A stretch of DNA of 56,878 nt. Origin: Pantoea conspicua (GTDB lineage Bacteria; Pseudomonadota; Gammaproteobacteria; Enterobacterales; Enterobacteriaceae). The position numbers were made by a program, and so were the translations under genes. Shown here one piece after another: positions 9,734 to 20,539 of the stretch. The stretch is from contig NZ_MLFN01000020.1 of NCBI RefSeq assembly GCF_002095315.1, positions 1-56,878 on the forward strand, written 5' to 3'. The notes under the pieces are model-generated. The model searched no databases. It had not been told where the DNA came from and worked only from the letters and a program-made list of their open reading frames with translations. Each line of letters opens with the position of its first letter. Positions within the stretch are counted from its first letter, which is position 1.

Positions 9734-11647
9734 ATGCGTTTGTTTATTGCGGAAAAACCCAGTCTTGGGCGTGCCATCGCCGATGTACTGCCAAAACCCC
9801 ATCGTCGCGGTGACGGATATATCGCCTGCGGTAACGATCAGGTGGTCACCTGGTGCGTCGGGCATCTGCTGGAGCAGGCGCAGCCCGACAGCTACGACAG
9901 CCGCTATGCGCGCTGGTCGCTGGCCGACCTGCCGATTATTCCGGAAAAATGGCGGCTCCAGCCGCGCCCGTCGGTGGCGAAGCAGTTAAAAGTGGTGGAG
10001 GGCCTGCTGGCGCAGGCCAGTGAAGTCGTCCATGCCGGTGACCCGGATCGGGAAGGTCAGCTGCTGGTGGATGAGGTGCTCGACTATCTCAACCTGCCGG
10101 CCGAAAAACGCAGTCGGGTACAGCGCTGTCTGATCAACGATCTCAATCCACAGGCGGTGGATCGCGCGGTTAACCGCCTGCGTGAAAACCGGGAATTTAT
10201 TCCGCTCTGCGTCTCGGCACTGGCGCGTGCGCGCGCTGACTGGCTCTACGGGATCAACATGACCCGCGCCTGGACGCTGCTGGGACGTAATGCCGGTTAT
10301 GATGGCGTGCTGTCAGTGGGACGGGTACAGACACCGGTGCTCGGGCTGGTGGTACGACGCGACGAAGAGATTGAGAACTTCCTGCCGAAAGAGTACTTCG
10401 AGGTGAAAGCCCATATCGTCACGCCTGACGACGTACGGTTTGTCGCCAGTTGGGTGCCGAGCGAAGCCTGTGAACCGTGGCAGGATGAAGAGGGACGTCT
10501 GCTGAAGCGGGCGCTGGCCGATCACGTTGTGGCGCGTATCACCGGCCAGCCCGCAACGGTGACCGCCTACAGCGATAAACGTGAAAATGAAGGCGCACCG
10601 TTACCGTTTTCCTTATCCAGCCTGCAGATTGAGGCGGCGAAGCGTTACGGTCTGAGTGCACAGACGGTGCTCGATACCTGTCAGCGACTCTACGAAACCC
10701 ACAAGCTGATTACCTATCCGCGTTCCGATAGCCGCTATCTGCCGGAAGAACATTTCGCGGGCCGCCATGCGGTACTGAATGCCATTCAGTCTCATCAGCC
10801 GCAGCTGACGCCACCGGCGGATTTTGATGCCGAACGCCGCAACCGCTGCTGGGATGATAAAAAAGTCGATGCGCACCATGCCATCATCCCGACTGCCCGA
10901 GCCGGCTCAGTAAAACTCAGCGAAAATGAGCAAAATATCTATGCGCTGGTGGCACGCCAGTATCTGATGCAGTTCTGCCCGGATGCGGTGTTCCGTAAAT
11001 GTGTCATTGAGCTGGAGATCGCGGGCGGCAAATTCGTCGCCAAAGCGCGCTTCCTGGCGGAGGCGGGCTGGCGGGCACTGCTCGGTAACAAAGAGCGGGA
11101 CGAAGAAAATGATGGTATGCCGCTGCCGGTGGTCGCCAAAGGGGATGAGCTGTTGTGTGAGCACGGCGAGGTGCTGGCGAAGCAGACTCAGCCACCGCGT
11201 CCTTTTACTGACGCCACCATTCTTTCCGCCATGACCGGGATTGCCCGCTTCGTTCAGGATAAAGAATTAAAGAAAGTGCTGCGCGCGACCGATGGTTTAG
11301 GGACGGAAGCGACACGAGCCGGCATTATCGAATTGCTGTTTCGCCGTGGCTTCCTGGTGAAAAAGGGCCGCTATATTCACTCAACTGAGGCTGGTCGAGC
11401 CCTGATTCACTCGTTACCCGATCTGGCTGCCCGTCCGGATATGACGGCACAGTGGGAATCGACCCTGACCCGTATCAGCGAGAAAGCCTGCCGCTATGAT
11501 GAGTTTATGCAGCCGCTGGTGCAGACCCTGACCGGGTTGATTCATCAGGCACGGCAGCAGCCGGTGCATGCGTTTCGGGGATTACCGTCCACCGGGCAAA
11601 AGCGTCCGGTGCGCAAAACAAAGCGTAAAGTCAAGGAGACGGAATGA
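9734..11647 (+). CDS. topB: DNA topoisomerase III
   Basis: TopB is a type IA topoisomerase that decatenates single-stranded joints during replication and recombination, together with RecQ-type helicases. The TOPRIM domain starts at [15 protein letters not shown] and its acidic cluster is [10 protein letters not shown] near residue 105. The active-site tyrosine is Y328 in [13 protein letters not shown]. The protein has 637 residues against 653 in E. coli; the difference is in the basic C-terminal tail, which here ends in a lysine-rich stretch. The stop overlaps the start of the next gene by four bases (ATGA). Confidence 0.95.
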   Translation: MRLFIAEKPSLGRAIADVLPKPHRRGDGYIACGNDQVVTWCVGHLLEQAQPDSYDSRYARWSLADLPIIPEKWRLQPRPSVAKQLKVVEGLLAQASEVVHAGDPDREGQLLVDEVLDYLNLPAEKRSRVQRCLINDLNPQAVDRAVNRLRENREFIPLCVSALARARADWLYGINMTRAWTLLGRNAGYDGVLSVGRVQTPVLGLVVRRDEEIENFLPKEYFEVKAHIVTPDDVRFVASWVPSEACEPWQDEEGRLLKRALADHVVARITGQPATVTAYSDKRENEGAPLPFSLSSLQIEAAKRYGLSAQTVLDTCQRLYETHKLITYPRSDSRYLPEEHFAGRHAVLNAIQSHQPQLTPPADFDAERRNRCWDDKKVDAHHAIIPTARAGSVKLSENEQNIYALVARQYLMQFCPDAVFRKCVIELEIAGGKFVAKARFLAEAGWRALLGNKERDEENDGMPLPVVAKGDELLCEHGEVLAKQTQPPRPFTDATILSAMTGIARFVQDKELKKVLRATDGLGTEATRAGIIELLFRRGFLVKKGRYIHSTEAGRALIHSLPDLAARPDMTAQWESTLTRISEKACRYDEFMQPLVQTLTGLIHQARQQPVHAFRGLPSTGQKRPVRKTKRKVKETE

Positions 11648-11952
11648 GGCGTTATTTACTTTTAACAGTACTGGCCCTGTCGCTGGCTGCCGGTGCAGTG
11701 CAGGCTAACAGTCGTCATCAGCCGCCACCAGTAAGCGATAATGGCGTTAATACCGATGTGGTAGTGGACCTGCCGCCGGAAGTCTGGACCCAGGGTCAAC
11801 GGCGTCAGCCGGACTGTATCAGATGCTGTATCTTTGAGGATCGTAACTACAGCGAAGGCTCGGTAGTCAAGTCAGAAGGGGTACTGCTTCAGTGCGCCCG
11901 CGATGAGCATTCGCTTGGCACCAATAATCTGATCTGGAAAATCGTTAAATAA
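11644..11952 (+). CDS. ynjH: YnjH-like secreted small protein (DUF1496)
   Basis: The 102-residue protein has a signal peptide (residues 1-22, cleavage after VQA) and a conserved core, [13 protein letters not shown], followed by cysteines in [16 protein letters not shown] and a third in LLQCARDE. This matches the DUF1496 family, of which E. coli YnjH is a member; the function is not known. The paired cysteines and signal peptide suggest a disulfide-bonded periplasmic protein. Its ATG overlaps the topB stop by four bases, so translation is coupled to topB, although the two products have no evident functional link. Confidence 0.8.
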   Translation: MRRYLLLTVLALSLAAGAVQANSRHQPPPVSDNGVNTDVVVDLPPEVWTQGQRRQPDCIRCCIFEDRNYSEGSVVKSEGVLLQCARDEHSLGTNNLIWKIVK

Positions 11953-11956
11953 TCAT

Positions 11957-11980
11957 CGCGTGGCATTCCGCCACGCGTTC
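11957..11980. terminator. Hairpin between convergent ynjH and xthA
   Basis: A perfect 8-base stem CGCGTGGC / GCCACGCG with a 5-base loop lies 4 bases after the ynjH stop and is followed by TTCTTC. It is a plausible, weak terminator for the topB-ynjH transcript and perhaps for xthA on the other strand. Confidence 0.5.
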
Positions 11981-11997
11981 TTCAGTTCAGCGCGCAG

Positions 11998-12804
11998 TCA
12001 GAATCTAAAGGTTGACCATATCGGCGCATGATCCGACGGTTTTTCCATGCCGCGGATAGCATAATCGATGCCGCTCTCGACGCAGTGTTCCGCCAGGTTT
12101 TTACTCGCCAGCACCAGATCGATACGCAGACCGCGATTATCATCGAATCCTTTCGAGCGGTAATCGAACCACGAAAAACGGTCAGCAGTTTCAGGATTAT
12201 GCGCCCGCCAGGTATCCACCAGCCCCCAGCTCATCAACCGATCCATCCATTCACGCTCTTCCGGCAGGAATGAACATTTACCGGTGCGCAACCAGCGCTT
12301 ACGACTCTCTTCACCAATGCCAATGTCGAGATCGGTGCTGCTGATATTCATGTCGCCCATGATGAGCACCGGTTTATCGGCGGGTAAATCCTCGGTCAGA
12401 AAACGCTGCAGATCACGATAAAATTTCTCTTTGGCCGGGAATTTGGTCGGATGGTCGCGACTCTCCCCCTGCGGGAAATAGCCGTTGATCACGGTGATGT
12501 CGCCGATCGGGCTGGGGATTTCGGCCATAATCAGCCGGCGCTGGGCTTCTTCATCATCACCGGGAAAGCCACGACGTACCGCAACCGGCTGAACTTTTGT
12601 CAGCAGGGCAACGCCATAATGGCCTTTCTGACCGTGATAGAAGACGTTGTAGCCGAGCTTTGCCACCTCTTCCAGCGGAAACATATCGTCGTGGACTTTA
12701 GTTTCCTGCAGGCCAATCACGTCCGGGTTATGTTGCTCGACAAGTGCCTGGAGCTGATGCGGGCGGGCGCGCAAGCCGTTGATGTTGAATGAAACAAATT
12801 TCAT
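11998..12804 (-). CDS. xthA: Exodeoxyribonuclease III
   Basis: XthA is the main AP endonuclease and 3'-5' exonuclease of base-excision repair. The family landmarks are all present: FNINGLRAR at the start, LQETKVHD (metal-binding glutamate near 34), the GDMNISSTD block near 150 and the catalytic SDHAPIW with D258 and H259. Length is 268, identical to E. coli. It marks the right edge of the block that follows the E. coli 40-min gene order. Confidence 0.96.
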   Translation of the reverse strand: MKFVSFNINGLRARPHQLQALVEQHNPDVIGLQETKVHDDMFPLEEVAKLGYNVFYHGQKGHYGVALLTKVQPVAVRRGFPGDDEEAQRRLIMAEIPSPIGDITVINGYFPQGESRDHPTKFPAKEKFYRDLQRFLTEDLPADKPVLIMGDMNISSTDLDIGIGEESRKRWLRTGKCSFLPEEREWMDRLMSWGLVDTWRAHNPETADRFSWFDYRSKGFDDNRGLRIDLVLASKNLAEHCVESGIDYAIRGMEKPSDHAPIWSTFRF

Positions 12805-13125
12805 GGGGTCGACCGTTATTCAGCGAGTAATAGGCTGGGATGGTAGCGATTTTTGCCTGAAAAGTCATGGCAGAACACGGTAAGAGTGCGCGAAAGGGCA
12901 GGTTCAGATGGACCACGCAGTGTGGACGTAACGAAAACAGCAGAGTGTAACGGGAGAAGGCAGGGGAGAAGGATTATTCGGCGCGTTGCGCCTCACCCTT
13001 CTTGCCGCGCTGAAGCGCGTTGTCTCGCGATGCCCGACCCGAACCTTAGACGAAGGTTCTCATCCCTCTCCCCGCAGAACAGGAAGTTTTGGTGTCAGTA
13101 CAGGGAATGAGTGCAACATGCGAGA
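12805..13125 (-). other. Region downstream of the tRNA-Tyr genes with rtT-like tRNA 3'-end fragments
   Basis: No convincing gene lies in these 320 bases. On the minus strand, downstream of the tRNAs, there is a hairpin GAACCTT / AAGGTTC at 13041-13059. The segment AATCCTTCTCCCC (around 12963-12975) repeats the end of the tRNA-Tyr 3' arm (GAATCCTTCTCCCACC). E. coli tyrT is followed by repeats that begin with the last 19 bases of tRNA-Tyr (rtT region). This looks like a degenerate counterpart, but the similarity is short. Confidence 0.4.
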
Positions 13126-13210
<85 letters not shown>

Positions 13211-13245
13211 AGGGATGGCTAATGCAGGCTAAAAGACGATTCAGA

Positions 13246-13330
<85 letters not shown>

Positions 13331-13473
13331 ATGGCCTGAATCTTTCTCTCTTAAAGCGGGGCGCATCATACCAAATGCGATAGGGGTGTAAAGCGCCCAT
13401 CGGCAAAACAGCAACTGTTTGCCCACTTTTACCCGGAGCGCTGAATCTGCAGGCAATTCAGCGTCCGGGGTGA

Positions 13474-14322
13474 TTAAAGAATAATCGTTCGGTTGCCGTA
13501 GACAAAGACGCGCTGCCCCAGCACTTTGTACAGCGCGCGGCTTAACACGTTTTTCTCGACGTCACGACCAGCACGCATCATCTCTTCGGCGGTATAGCTG
13601 TGATCGACATTAATGACGTCCTGCATAATGATCGGGCCTTCATCAAGGTTATCATTCACATAGTGCGCGGTGGCGCCGATAATTTTCACGCCGCGTTCGT
13701 ACGCCTGATGATAGGGACGAGCGCCGATAAAGGCGGGCAGAAACGAGTGGTGAATGTTGATAATCTGGTTAGGGTAACGCTGGACGAACGACGGCGTCAG
13801 GACGCGCATATATTTGGCCAGCACCACATAGTCAGGCTGATAACGATCGATCTCTTCAACCATCCGGCTGTCATGCTCATCACGCGTCAGGCCTTCATGG
13901 CTGACCAGCACGAACGGGATATCGAAACGCTCTACCAGTGAACGCAGCGTGTCATGGTTGCCAATGACCGCGGCAATCTCCATATCCAGACCGCCAAAAG
14001 CACTTTTCATCAGCAGATCGCCAAGGCAGTGCGCCTCTTTGGTCACCAGGATAACCACGCGGCGGCGGCCAGCGCTGTGCAACTCACGGACCGACCCCTG
14101 CGGCAGGGCGCTATCGAGATCGGCCAGCAATGTGTTGTCGTTAAAAATCCCTTCCAGTTCTGTGCGCATAAAAAAACGCCCGGTGCGATGATCCACAAAC
14201 TCGTTGTTCTGCACGATATTCAGTTCGTGCTTGTAACAAATATTGGTGATTTTGGCGATCAGACCTTTTGCATCGGGACAAATGGTACGTAAAACTTTTC
14301 TTTGCATGGTTTGCGCTTGCAT
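13474..14322 (-). CDS. purU: Formyltetrahydrofolate deformylase
   Basis: PurU hydrolyses 10-formyl-tetrahydrofolate to formate and tetrahydrofolate, feeding formate to PurT and balancing one-carbon pools. An N-terminal ACT domain (about residues 8-85) begins QRKVLRTICPDAKGL. The formyltransferase fold follows, with the active-site IINIHHSFLPAF near residues 188-199 and a catalytic aspartate in NDNLDEGPI. Length is 282; E. coli has 280. The ATG at 14322 is used, but an ATG 15 bases further in is equally possible. It is upstream of the tRNA-Tyr genes on the same strand. Confidence 0.95.
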   Translation of the reverse strand: MQAQTMQRKVLRTICPDAKGLIAKITNICYKHELNIVQNNEFVDHRTGRFFMRTELEGIFNDNTLLADLDSALPQGSVRELHSAGRRRVVILVTKEAHCLGDLLMKSAFGGLDMEIAAVIGNHDTLRSLVERFDIPFVLVSHEGLTRDEHDSRMVEEIDRYQPDYVVLAKYMRVLTPSFVQRYPNQIINIHHSFLPAFIGARPYHQAYERGVKIIGATAHYVNDNLDEGPIIMQDVINVDHSYTAEEMMRAGRDVEKNVLSRALYKVLGQRVFVYGNRTIIL

Positions 14323-14378
14323 CTCAATCAGAGTCCTGTCAAAGCATTAGGGGTAGAACCATTGCGGCCGTTAGCGGC

Positions 14379-14834
14379 TCAGCCACAACATTTTTTGTAT
14401 TTTTTGTCGGCACCGCAGGGGCACCGATCGTTACGGCCAATCGGCGGTGTCGTTCCGTCGACATAGTACCAGCGTTGATCCTCACGAAGAAAGCGTGAAC
14501 ACTCATGAATGGCCTGAATGCTCATTTTCTCGCGGTATCGCGCAAAAAAGGTAACGAAAGCTTCATTGTCATGGCTTCCATGATTACAACGAGTTACATT
14601 CAGGCTAAGCCATTCGGTACCCGGAAAACTTTCAGATAAAAGCCCTGCCAGCGCCGGCTGACGTTTGGCAGGATGCCAGGTGGAAACCAGATAATCTGCA
14701 TTCTGCTGAACATACGCACAATAACGTGAACGCATAAGTTGTTCAGCTGTAACAGGAATTTGGGTACCCTTGAGAAAGGGCTCGCAACATACGCTATACT
14801 GCTCTCCGCTACAACATGGGCAGATGTCTGACAC
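14379..14834 (-). CDS. ychJ: YchJ family protein with two SEC-C zinc motifs
   Basis: The 151-residue protein has a SEC-C type cysteine motif at each end: [13 protein letters not shown] at residues 5-17 and [14 protein letters not shown] at the C-terminus. SEC-C motifs bind zinc, as in the SecA tail. The middle is an NTF2-like fold (YchJ middle domain). Function is unknown. The order purU-ychJ-rssA matches E. coli and the length (152 there) agrees. Confidence 0.9.
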   Translation of the reverse strand: MSDICPCCSGEQYSVCCEPFLKGTQIPVTAEQLMRSRYCAYVQQNADYLVSTWHPAKRQPALAGLLSESFPGTEWLSLNVTRCNHGSHDNEAFVTFFARYREKMSIQAIHECSRFLREDQRWYYVDGTTPPIGRNDRCPCGADKKYKKCCG

Positions 14835-14930
14835 GTGATCTCCTGAGAGTAATGAGTCGGAATAACCAGCGCGCTATGTTAGCTGACCCCACGTTGTGAC
14901 GCTATGCATTGACGGCAGGACCAGACACAG

Positions 14931-15836
14931 ATGAGAAAGGTAAAAATTGGATTGGCTCTGGGTTCTGGAGCGGCCAAAGGATGGGCGCATATCGGGGTAA
15001 TCAAAGCCCTTGAGCACGCCGGAATTGAAGTTGATGTCGTCGCTGGCTGTTCCGTCGGCGCGCTGGTTGGCTCAGCCTATGTTAATAACCGCTTGCCGCT
15101 GATGGAAAAATGGGTCGGCGCGTTTCGTTACTGGGATGTCATTCGCCTGATGGATGTTTCATGGCAGCGTGGCGGCTTGTTGCGCGGCGAGCGGGTCTTT
15201 AATCATGTCCGGCAGTTAATTCCCAACGACACTATAGAGACCTGCGGTAAACCCTTTGGCGTGGTCGCCACCAACCTCAGTACCGGTCGTGAACTGTGGT
15301 TAACCGAAGGCGATTTACATCAGGCGGTGCGCGCATCCTGCAGTATGCCAGGCTTATTACCGCCCGTGGGCTACAATGGGTATTGGCTGGTGGATGGCGC
15401 CGTCGTTAACCCGGTGCCCATTTCGTTAACGCGTGCCCTGGGCGCAGACATTGTTATTGCCGTAGACCTGCAGCATGACGCGCATCTGATGCAGCAGGAC
15501 CTGTTTTCTGTGACACCTCAGAACAGTGAAGAAGAAGCCGCTGCGGTGGCATTGAGCTGGCGCGGAAAGCTGAGACAGCGTCTGGTGAATTTTAGCCAGC
15601 GTCGTGCGTCCCAGACGCCGGGAGCGATGGAGATCATGACCACCTCTATCCAGGTGCTGGAAAATCGCCTGAAGCGAAATCGAATGGCAGGCGATCCGCC
15701 CGATGTCCTCATTCAACCCGTCTGTCCGCAAATTTCGACGCTGGACTTTCATCGGGCTGAAGAGGCTATCGAGGCAGGCAAGGCCGCCGTTGAGAAGAAA
15801 ATGGATGAACTGTTACCACTGGTCCGTGGCAGATAA
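14931..15836 (+). CDS. rssA: Patatin-like phospholipase family protein RssA
   Basis: RssA has the patatin fold: the oxyanion-hole motif GSGAAKGWAH at residues 11-20, the nucleophile serine S41 in GCSVG, and the catalytic aspartate in VDGAVVNP near residue 154. The native substrate is not known. It forms the rssA-rssB pair that is conserved in enterobacteria, although RssA is not needed for the known role of RssB. It has 301 residues, as in E. coli, and is 99 bases upstream of rssB. Confidence 0.93.
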   Translation: MRKVKIGLALGSGAAKGWAHIGVIKALEHAGIEVDVVAGCSVGALVGSAYVNNRLPLMEKWVGAFRYWDVIRLMDVSWQRGGLLRGERVFNHVRQLIPNDTIETCGKPFGVVATNLSTGRELWLTEGDLHQAVRASCSMPGLLPPVGYNGYWLVDGAVVNPVPISLTRALGADIVIAVDLQHDAHLMQQDLFSVTPQNSEEEAAAVALSWRGKLRQRLVNFSQRRASQTPGAMEIMTTSIQVLENRLKRNRMAGDPPDVLIQPVCPQISTLDFHRAEEAIEAGKAAVEKKMDELLPLVRGR

Positions 15837-15935
15837 TCAGGTTGTTCATTCACAGATGTTACTTCGGGCAATTCTGAAAGGCGCAACTGCGTTTTATGAA
15901 CCACTATTGAAAGATCTGGTACGCAGGGGGAGAGA

Positions 15936-16952
15936 ATGGAAAAACCACTAATCGGCAAAAAGATACTCATTGTCGAAGATGAGGCTGTTTTCCGTTCGTT
16001 GCTGGACCAATTTTTGTTATCGATGGGTGCTGTGACGTTACAAGCGGAAGATGGTCTGGAAGCAATTGCACAACTGCAGCAGCATACTGTCGACCTGATA
16101 ATTTGCGATCTGGAGATGCCGCGCATGAGTGGCATTCAGTTCGTTGAGCATATCCGTACCCGTGGCAATGCGGTGCCCATTTTGATCATCTCTGCCACTG
16201 AAAACATGTCCGATATCGCGCATGTGTTGCGCCTTGGGGTACAGGATGTGCTGCTCAAACCACTGAAAAACTTTGAACGCTTCCGTGAAGCGGTCTATGA
16301 ATGCCTTTATCCCTCAATGTTCACCTCCAAAGTGGAGGAGGATGAGCAGCTGTTCCAGGACTGGGATGCGCTGGTGCGCGATCCGAAAGCTGCCGCTAAG
16401 TTGCTCAAGCAGCTCCAGCCGCCGGTACAACAGACTATTGCTAACTGTCGGGTCAACTATCGCCAGCTCACCATGGCAGAGCAACCCGGTCTGGTGCTCG
16501 ATATCGCTGCACTTTCTGATAAAGACCTGGCTTTCTATTGCCTGGACGTGACCCGGGCTGGCGACAATGGCGTGCTGGCTGCGCTTCTGTTGCGGGCGCT
16601 ATTCAATGGCTTGTTGCAGGAACAGTTGTCCGGACAAAAACAGCGGTTACCGGAGCTGAATGGTCTGCTCAGACAGGTCAATCTGCTATTGCGTCAGGCC
16701 AATCTCAGCGGCCAGTTCCCCTTACTGGTGGGTTACTACCATCGTGGTTTAAAAAATCTTATCCTGGTGTCGGCTGGTTTAAACGCCACGCTCCATGTTC
16801 ATGCCCATCAGATTCAACTGAGTAATGGTGTCCCGCTCGGCACGATGGGAAGCACCCATCTTAACCAGATCAGTCAGCGCGCAGATAACTGGCAATGCCA
16901 CGTCTGGGGCGCGGGCGGACGCATTCGCCTGATGTTATCGGCTGAAGAATAA
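15936..16952 (+). CDS. rssB: Response regulator RssB, adaptor for sigma S proteolysis
   Basis: RssB delivers the stationary-phase sigma factor RpoS to the ClpXP protease. The receiver domain (about residues 8-125) carries the phospho-acceptor D58 in IICDLEMP, the acidic pair E15-D16 and the lysine in VLLKPLKNF. The output domain resembles a PP2C phosphatase without the catalytic residues, as in E. coli (337 residues; 338 here). It sits downstream of rssA and upstream of galU. Confidence 0.95.
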   Translation: MEKPLIGKKILIVEDEAVFRSLLDQFLLSMGAVTLQAEDGLEAIAQLQQHTVDLIICDLEMPRMSGIQFVEHIRTRGNAVPILIISATENMSDIAHVLRLGVQDVLLKPLKNFERFREAVYECLYPSMFTSKVEEDEQLFQDWDALVRDPKAAAKLLKQLQPPVQQTIANCRVNYRQLTMAEQPGLVLDIAALSDKDLAFYCLDVTRAGDNGVLAALLLRALFNGLLQEQLSGQKQRLPELNGLLRQVNLLLRQANLSGQFPLLVGYYHRGLKNLILVSAGLNATLHVHAHQIQLSNGVPLGTMGSTHLNQISQRADNWQCHVWGAGGRIRLMLSAEE

Positions 16953-17145
16953 ACCGCAAAAATTAATTTAATCTGGCGCTGGAGACAGGGCCAGAAGTTA
17001 GCTTTACACTTGGGTAATAGTCTTAATTTCGACGGTTTGAGTTCTTCCAGGATAAATCCGTTCGATACTAACTGATATACTCATTTCCGAATTTAAACCG
17101 ACATATCAAGTATTAACTTGAACGGCCTATAAGAGAGGTATCTTA

Positions 17146-18054
17146 ATGTCTGCCTATAAGTCCAAAGTAAAAAAAGCGGTAATCCCGGTAGCGGGTCTGG
17201 GCACGCGTATGCTCCCAGCCACTAAAGCGATTCCGAAAGAGATGTTACCGCTGGTTGATAAGCCGTTAATCCAGTATGTCGTTAACGAGTGTATTGCTGC
17301 GGGCATCAACGAAATCGTTCTGGTGACCCACTCCTCTAAAAACGCCATCGAAAACCACTTCGATACCAGCTTCGAACTGGAATCTATGCTGGAAAAACGC
17401 GTTAAGCGTCAGTTGCTGGATGAAATTCAGTCAATCTGTCCGCCACATGTCACCATCATGCAGGTCCGTCAGGGCATCGCTAAAGGTCTGGGTCACGCTG
17501 TGATGTGTGCACACCCACTGATCGGCGATGAGCCATTTGCGGTCATCCTGCCAGACGTCATCATCGACGAATACGAATCTAACCCAACCAAAGATAACCT
17601 GGCAGAGATGCTGAGCCGTTATGAAGAGTCTGGCCGCAGCCAGATCATGGTTGAGCCGGTTGCTGACGTAACAGCTTACGGTGTGGTCGATTGCCAGGGC
17701 GCAGAACTGAACCCAGGCGACAGCGCACCTATGGTCGGTGTGGTTGAGAAGCCTAAAGCGACAGAAGCGCCATCAAACCTTGCCGTAGTGGGTCGTTATG
17801 TTCTCTCCTCTGACATCTGGCCACTGCTGGCAAAAACGCCTCCAGGTGCAGGCGGTGAAGTTCAGTTGACTGACTCTATCGCTATGCTGATGGAAAAAGA
17901 GACCGTTGAAGCTTACCACCTGAAAGGTGTGAGCCATGACTGCGGTAACAAACTGGGTTACATGCAGGCTTTCGTTGAGTACGGTGTTCGTCATCCGGTA
18001 TTGGGCAAAGATTTTTCTGAATGGCTCGATGGCGCAGTTGGCAACAAAAAGTAA
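17146..18054 (+). CDS. galU: UTP-glucose-1-phosphate uridylyltransferase
   Basis: GalU makes UDP-glucose from UTP and glucose-1-phosphate. The nucleotidyltransferase signature [19 protein letters not shown] lies at residues 18-36 and the sugar-binding VEKP near 202. Length is 302 as in E. coli. AAGAGAGGTA upstream is a good ribosome-binding site. It is followed after 22 bases by ugd, so UDP-glucose production is linked to its oxidation in one operon. E. coli has hns right after galU; here two sugar-nucleotide genes intervene. Confidence 0.96.
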   Translation: MSAYKSKVKKAVIPVAGLGTRMLPATKAIPKEMLPLVDKPLIQYVVNECIAAGINEIVLVTHSSKNAIENHFDTSFELESMLEKRVKRQLLDEIQSICPPHVTIMQVRQGIAKGLGHAVMCAHPLIGDEPFAVILPDVIIDEYESNPTKDNLAEMLSRYEESGRSQIMVEPVADVTAYGVVDCQGAELNPGDSAPMVGVVEKPKATEAPSNLAVVGRYVLSSDIWPLLAKTPPGAGGEVQLTDSIAMLMEKETVEAYHLKGVSHDCGNKLGYMQAFVEYGVRHPVLGKDFSEWLDGAVGNKK

Positions 18055-18076
18055 TTCATAAACACAGGATAACTCG

Positions 18077-19418
18077 ATGAAAGTCACTGTATTTGGTATC
18101 GGCTATGTCGGTCTGGTTCAGGCTGCGGTGTTGGCCGAAGTCGGACATGACGTTCTCTGCATTGATGTCGACGAAAAGAAAAGTCGAAAATCTGAAAAAA
18201 GGCATCATTCCTATTTTCGAACCAGGTTTAACGCCGCTGGTAATGTCTAATTACGAAGCGGGTCGTCTGAAGTTCAGCACTGATGCTGAATTGGGCGTAA
18301 ACCATGGTGTTATGCAGTTTATTGCGGTCGGTACGCCACCGGATGAAGACGGCTCTGCCGATCTGAAATATGTGACCGCTGTAGCGCGCACCATTGCGCA
18401 ATACATGACAGATCACAAAGTGGTTATCGACAAATCAACCGTTCCGGTTGGCACAGCAGACAAAGTGCGTGCGGTGATGACGGAAGCGCTTCAGGCGCGT
18501 GATGCTAACATCACTTTTGATGTGGTCTCTAACCCTGAGTTCCTCAAGGAAGGCGCGGCAGTGAATGACTGTATGCGTCCTGAGCGTATCGTTGTCGGCA
18601 CCGATAACGACGAAGTGGTTGAACTGTTACGCGAGCTCTACGAGCCGTTTAACCGCAACCACGATCGTATGATTATGATGGATATCCGTAGCGCAGAGCT
18701 GACCAAGTACGCCGCGAACTGCATGCTGGCGACCAAAATCAGCTTTATGAACGAGATCTCTAACCTGGCTGAGCGTTTAGGCGCGGATATTGAAAAAGTA
18801 CGGCAGGGTATCGGCTCTGATCCCCGTATTGGCTACCACTTCATCTATCCGGGCTGTGGCTATGGTGGCTCCTGCTTCCCGAAAGATGTGCAGGCGCTGA
18901 TCCGTACCGCGGAGTCTATCGGCTACAAACCTCGCCTGCTGCAGGCGGTGGAAGATGTTAATGACAGTCAGAAGACCAAGTTGCCAACGTTCATCAAGCG
19001 TCATTTTGGTGACGATCTGAGCGGCAAGACCTTTGCGCTCTGGGGTCTGTCATTTAAGCCGAATACCGACGACATGCGTGAAGCCTCCAGCCGCGTGCTG
19101 ATGGAAACACTGTGGGAAGCGGGTGCTTCTGTTCAGGCGTTTGATCCGGAAGCCATGGATGAAGCGCAGCGCATCTACGGTCACCGCAGCGATCTGAAGC
19201 TGATGGGGACCAAAGAAGCGGCACTGCAGGGCGCTGACGGTCTGGTCATCTGTACGGAGTGGCAAAACTTCCGTGCGCCTGACTTTGACGTCATCAAAAA
19301 TGCACTGAAAGAACCCGTGATTTTTGATGGTCGTAACCTGTATGATCCAGAGCGTACCAGCAAACGCGGATTCGTTTATTATGCAATCGGCCGCGGAGCG
19401 TCTATTCAAATTGCGTAA
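18077..19418 (+). CDS. ugd: UDP-glucose 6-dehydrogenase, frameshifted near the start
   Basis: Ugd oxidises UDP-glucose twice to UDP-glucuronate with two NAD. The N-terminal Rossmann motif [11 protein letters not shown] follows the ATG at 18077, and the catalytic cysteine lies in [10 protein letters not shown]. This is the longer bacterial type of about 446 residues, unlike the 388-residue enzyme of E. coli. An A run at 18179-18182 has one base too many: the sequence reads DEKKSRKS where DEKKVENLKK is expected. Removing one A gives 446 codons and a continuous frame. The product feeds the next gene. Confidence 0.9.
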
Positions 19419-19432
19419 TTAATGAGGGATTT

Positions 19433-20440
19433 ATGAACTTTCTGGTCACCGGCGCCGCAGGCTTTATTGGTTTTCATGTTAGCCAACGTCTGCTGGCCGC
19501 CGGTCACCAGGTTGTCGGAATCGACAACCTGAATGATTATTATGACGTAAATCTTAAGCATGCTCGCCTTAACCTGATCAAACCCGATCGCGCTTTTACC
19601 TTTATTGAAATGGATCTGGCTGACCGTGACGCTATGGCGTCACTGTTTCAACAGTATACATTCCAGCGCGTTATTCATTTAGGCGCTCAGGCAGGTGTTC
19701 GCTATTCCATAGAGAATCCACATGCCTACGCCGATGCCAATCTGATTGGTCACCTCAACATTCTTGAGGGCTGTCGCCATCATAAAATCGAACATCTGCT
19801 TTATGCTTCCTCCAGTTCAGTTTATGGCCTGAATCGTAAAATGCCTTTCTCGACCGAAGATAGCGTTGACCATCCGGTTTCGTTATATGCGGCGACCAAG
19901 AAAGCCAACGAGTTAATGTCCCATACTTACTCGCATCTCTATCAGTTGCCGACAACCGGGCTACGGTTCTTTACCGTTTATGGTCCGTGGGGCCGGCCGG
20001 ATATGGCATTATTTAAATTCACCCGCGCGATGATTGCTGGTGAAGCGATTGATGTTTATAACCAGGGCCAGATGAAACGCGATTTCACCTATATTGATGA
20101 CATTGCGGAAGCGATTGTTCGCCTGCAGGATGTTATTCCACAGGCGGATGAAAAGTGGACGGTAGAGAGCGGCTCGCCAGCGACCAGTTCGGCTCCTTAC
20201 CGCGTTTACAATATTGGTAACAGTCAGCCGGTGACGCTGATGAGTTATATTGAAGCCATCGAGAAAGCGTTAGGCATTACGGCCATCAAAAACCTGATGC
20301 CGATGCAGCCTGGTGATGTGCTGGAGACCAGCGCCGATACGGAAGCACTGTTTAAGGCGATTGGCTTTAAGCCACAGACCAGTGTGGAAGAGGGCGTTAA
20401 GCACTTTGTTGACTGGTATCGGGATTTTTATCAGGTATGA
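19433..20440 (+). CDS. UDP-glucuronate 4-epimerase (SDR family)
   Basis: This 335-residue extended short-chain dehydrogenase has the NAD-binding motif GAAGFIGFHV at residues 7-16 and the catalytic YAATKKANE (YxxxK) near residue 150. The strongest resemblance is to UDP-glucuronate 4-epimerases, which make UDP-galacturonate, rather than to GalE: it has the DNLNDYYD motif after strand 2 and the HLGAQAGVRYSIENP block. The position right after ugd fits this substrate. No symbol is given because several are in use. A strong terminator follows. Confidence 0.85.
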   Translation: MNFLVTGAAGFIGFHVSQRLLAAGHQVVGIDNLNDYYDVNLKHARLNLIKPDRAFTFIEMDLADRDAMASLFQQYTFQRVIHLGAQAGVRYSIENPHAYADANLIGHLNILEGCRHHKIEHLLYASSSSVYGLNRKMPFSTEDSVDHPVSLYAATKKANELMSHTYSHLYQLPTTGLRFFTVYGPWGRPDMALFKFTRAMIAGEAIDVYNQGQMKRDFTYIDDIAEAIVRLQDVIPQADEKWTVESGSPATSSAPYRVYNIGNSQPVTLMSYIEAIEKALGITAIKNLMPMQPGDVLETSADTEALFKAIGFKPQTSVEEGVKHFVDWYRDFYQV

Positions 20441-20450
20441 TGCAAAATAA

Positions 20451-20477
20451 AAAAGGAAGCCAGCGCTTCCTTTTTTT
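20451..20477. terminator. Bidirectional terminator between the epimerase gene and hns
   Basis: A hairpin GGAAGC-CAGC-GCTTCC has an A run on the left and a T run on the right, so it can serve both the galU-ugd-epimerase operon and the convergent hns gene. Confidence 0.85.
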
Positions 20478-20539
20478 CTTTTAACGCATATTACCTTCAG
20501 CATCAGCTCCGGTGATTTTCAGCGAAGCGGGAGGGGTTA

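Noticed and set aside
18077..19418. Programmed ribosomal frameshifting in ugd, trpE and others
   Set aside because: The shifts go in both directions, lie in different contexts and lack slippery heptamers with a following structure in families where frameshifting is not known.
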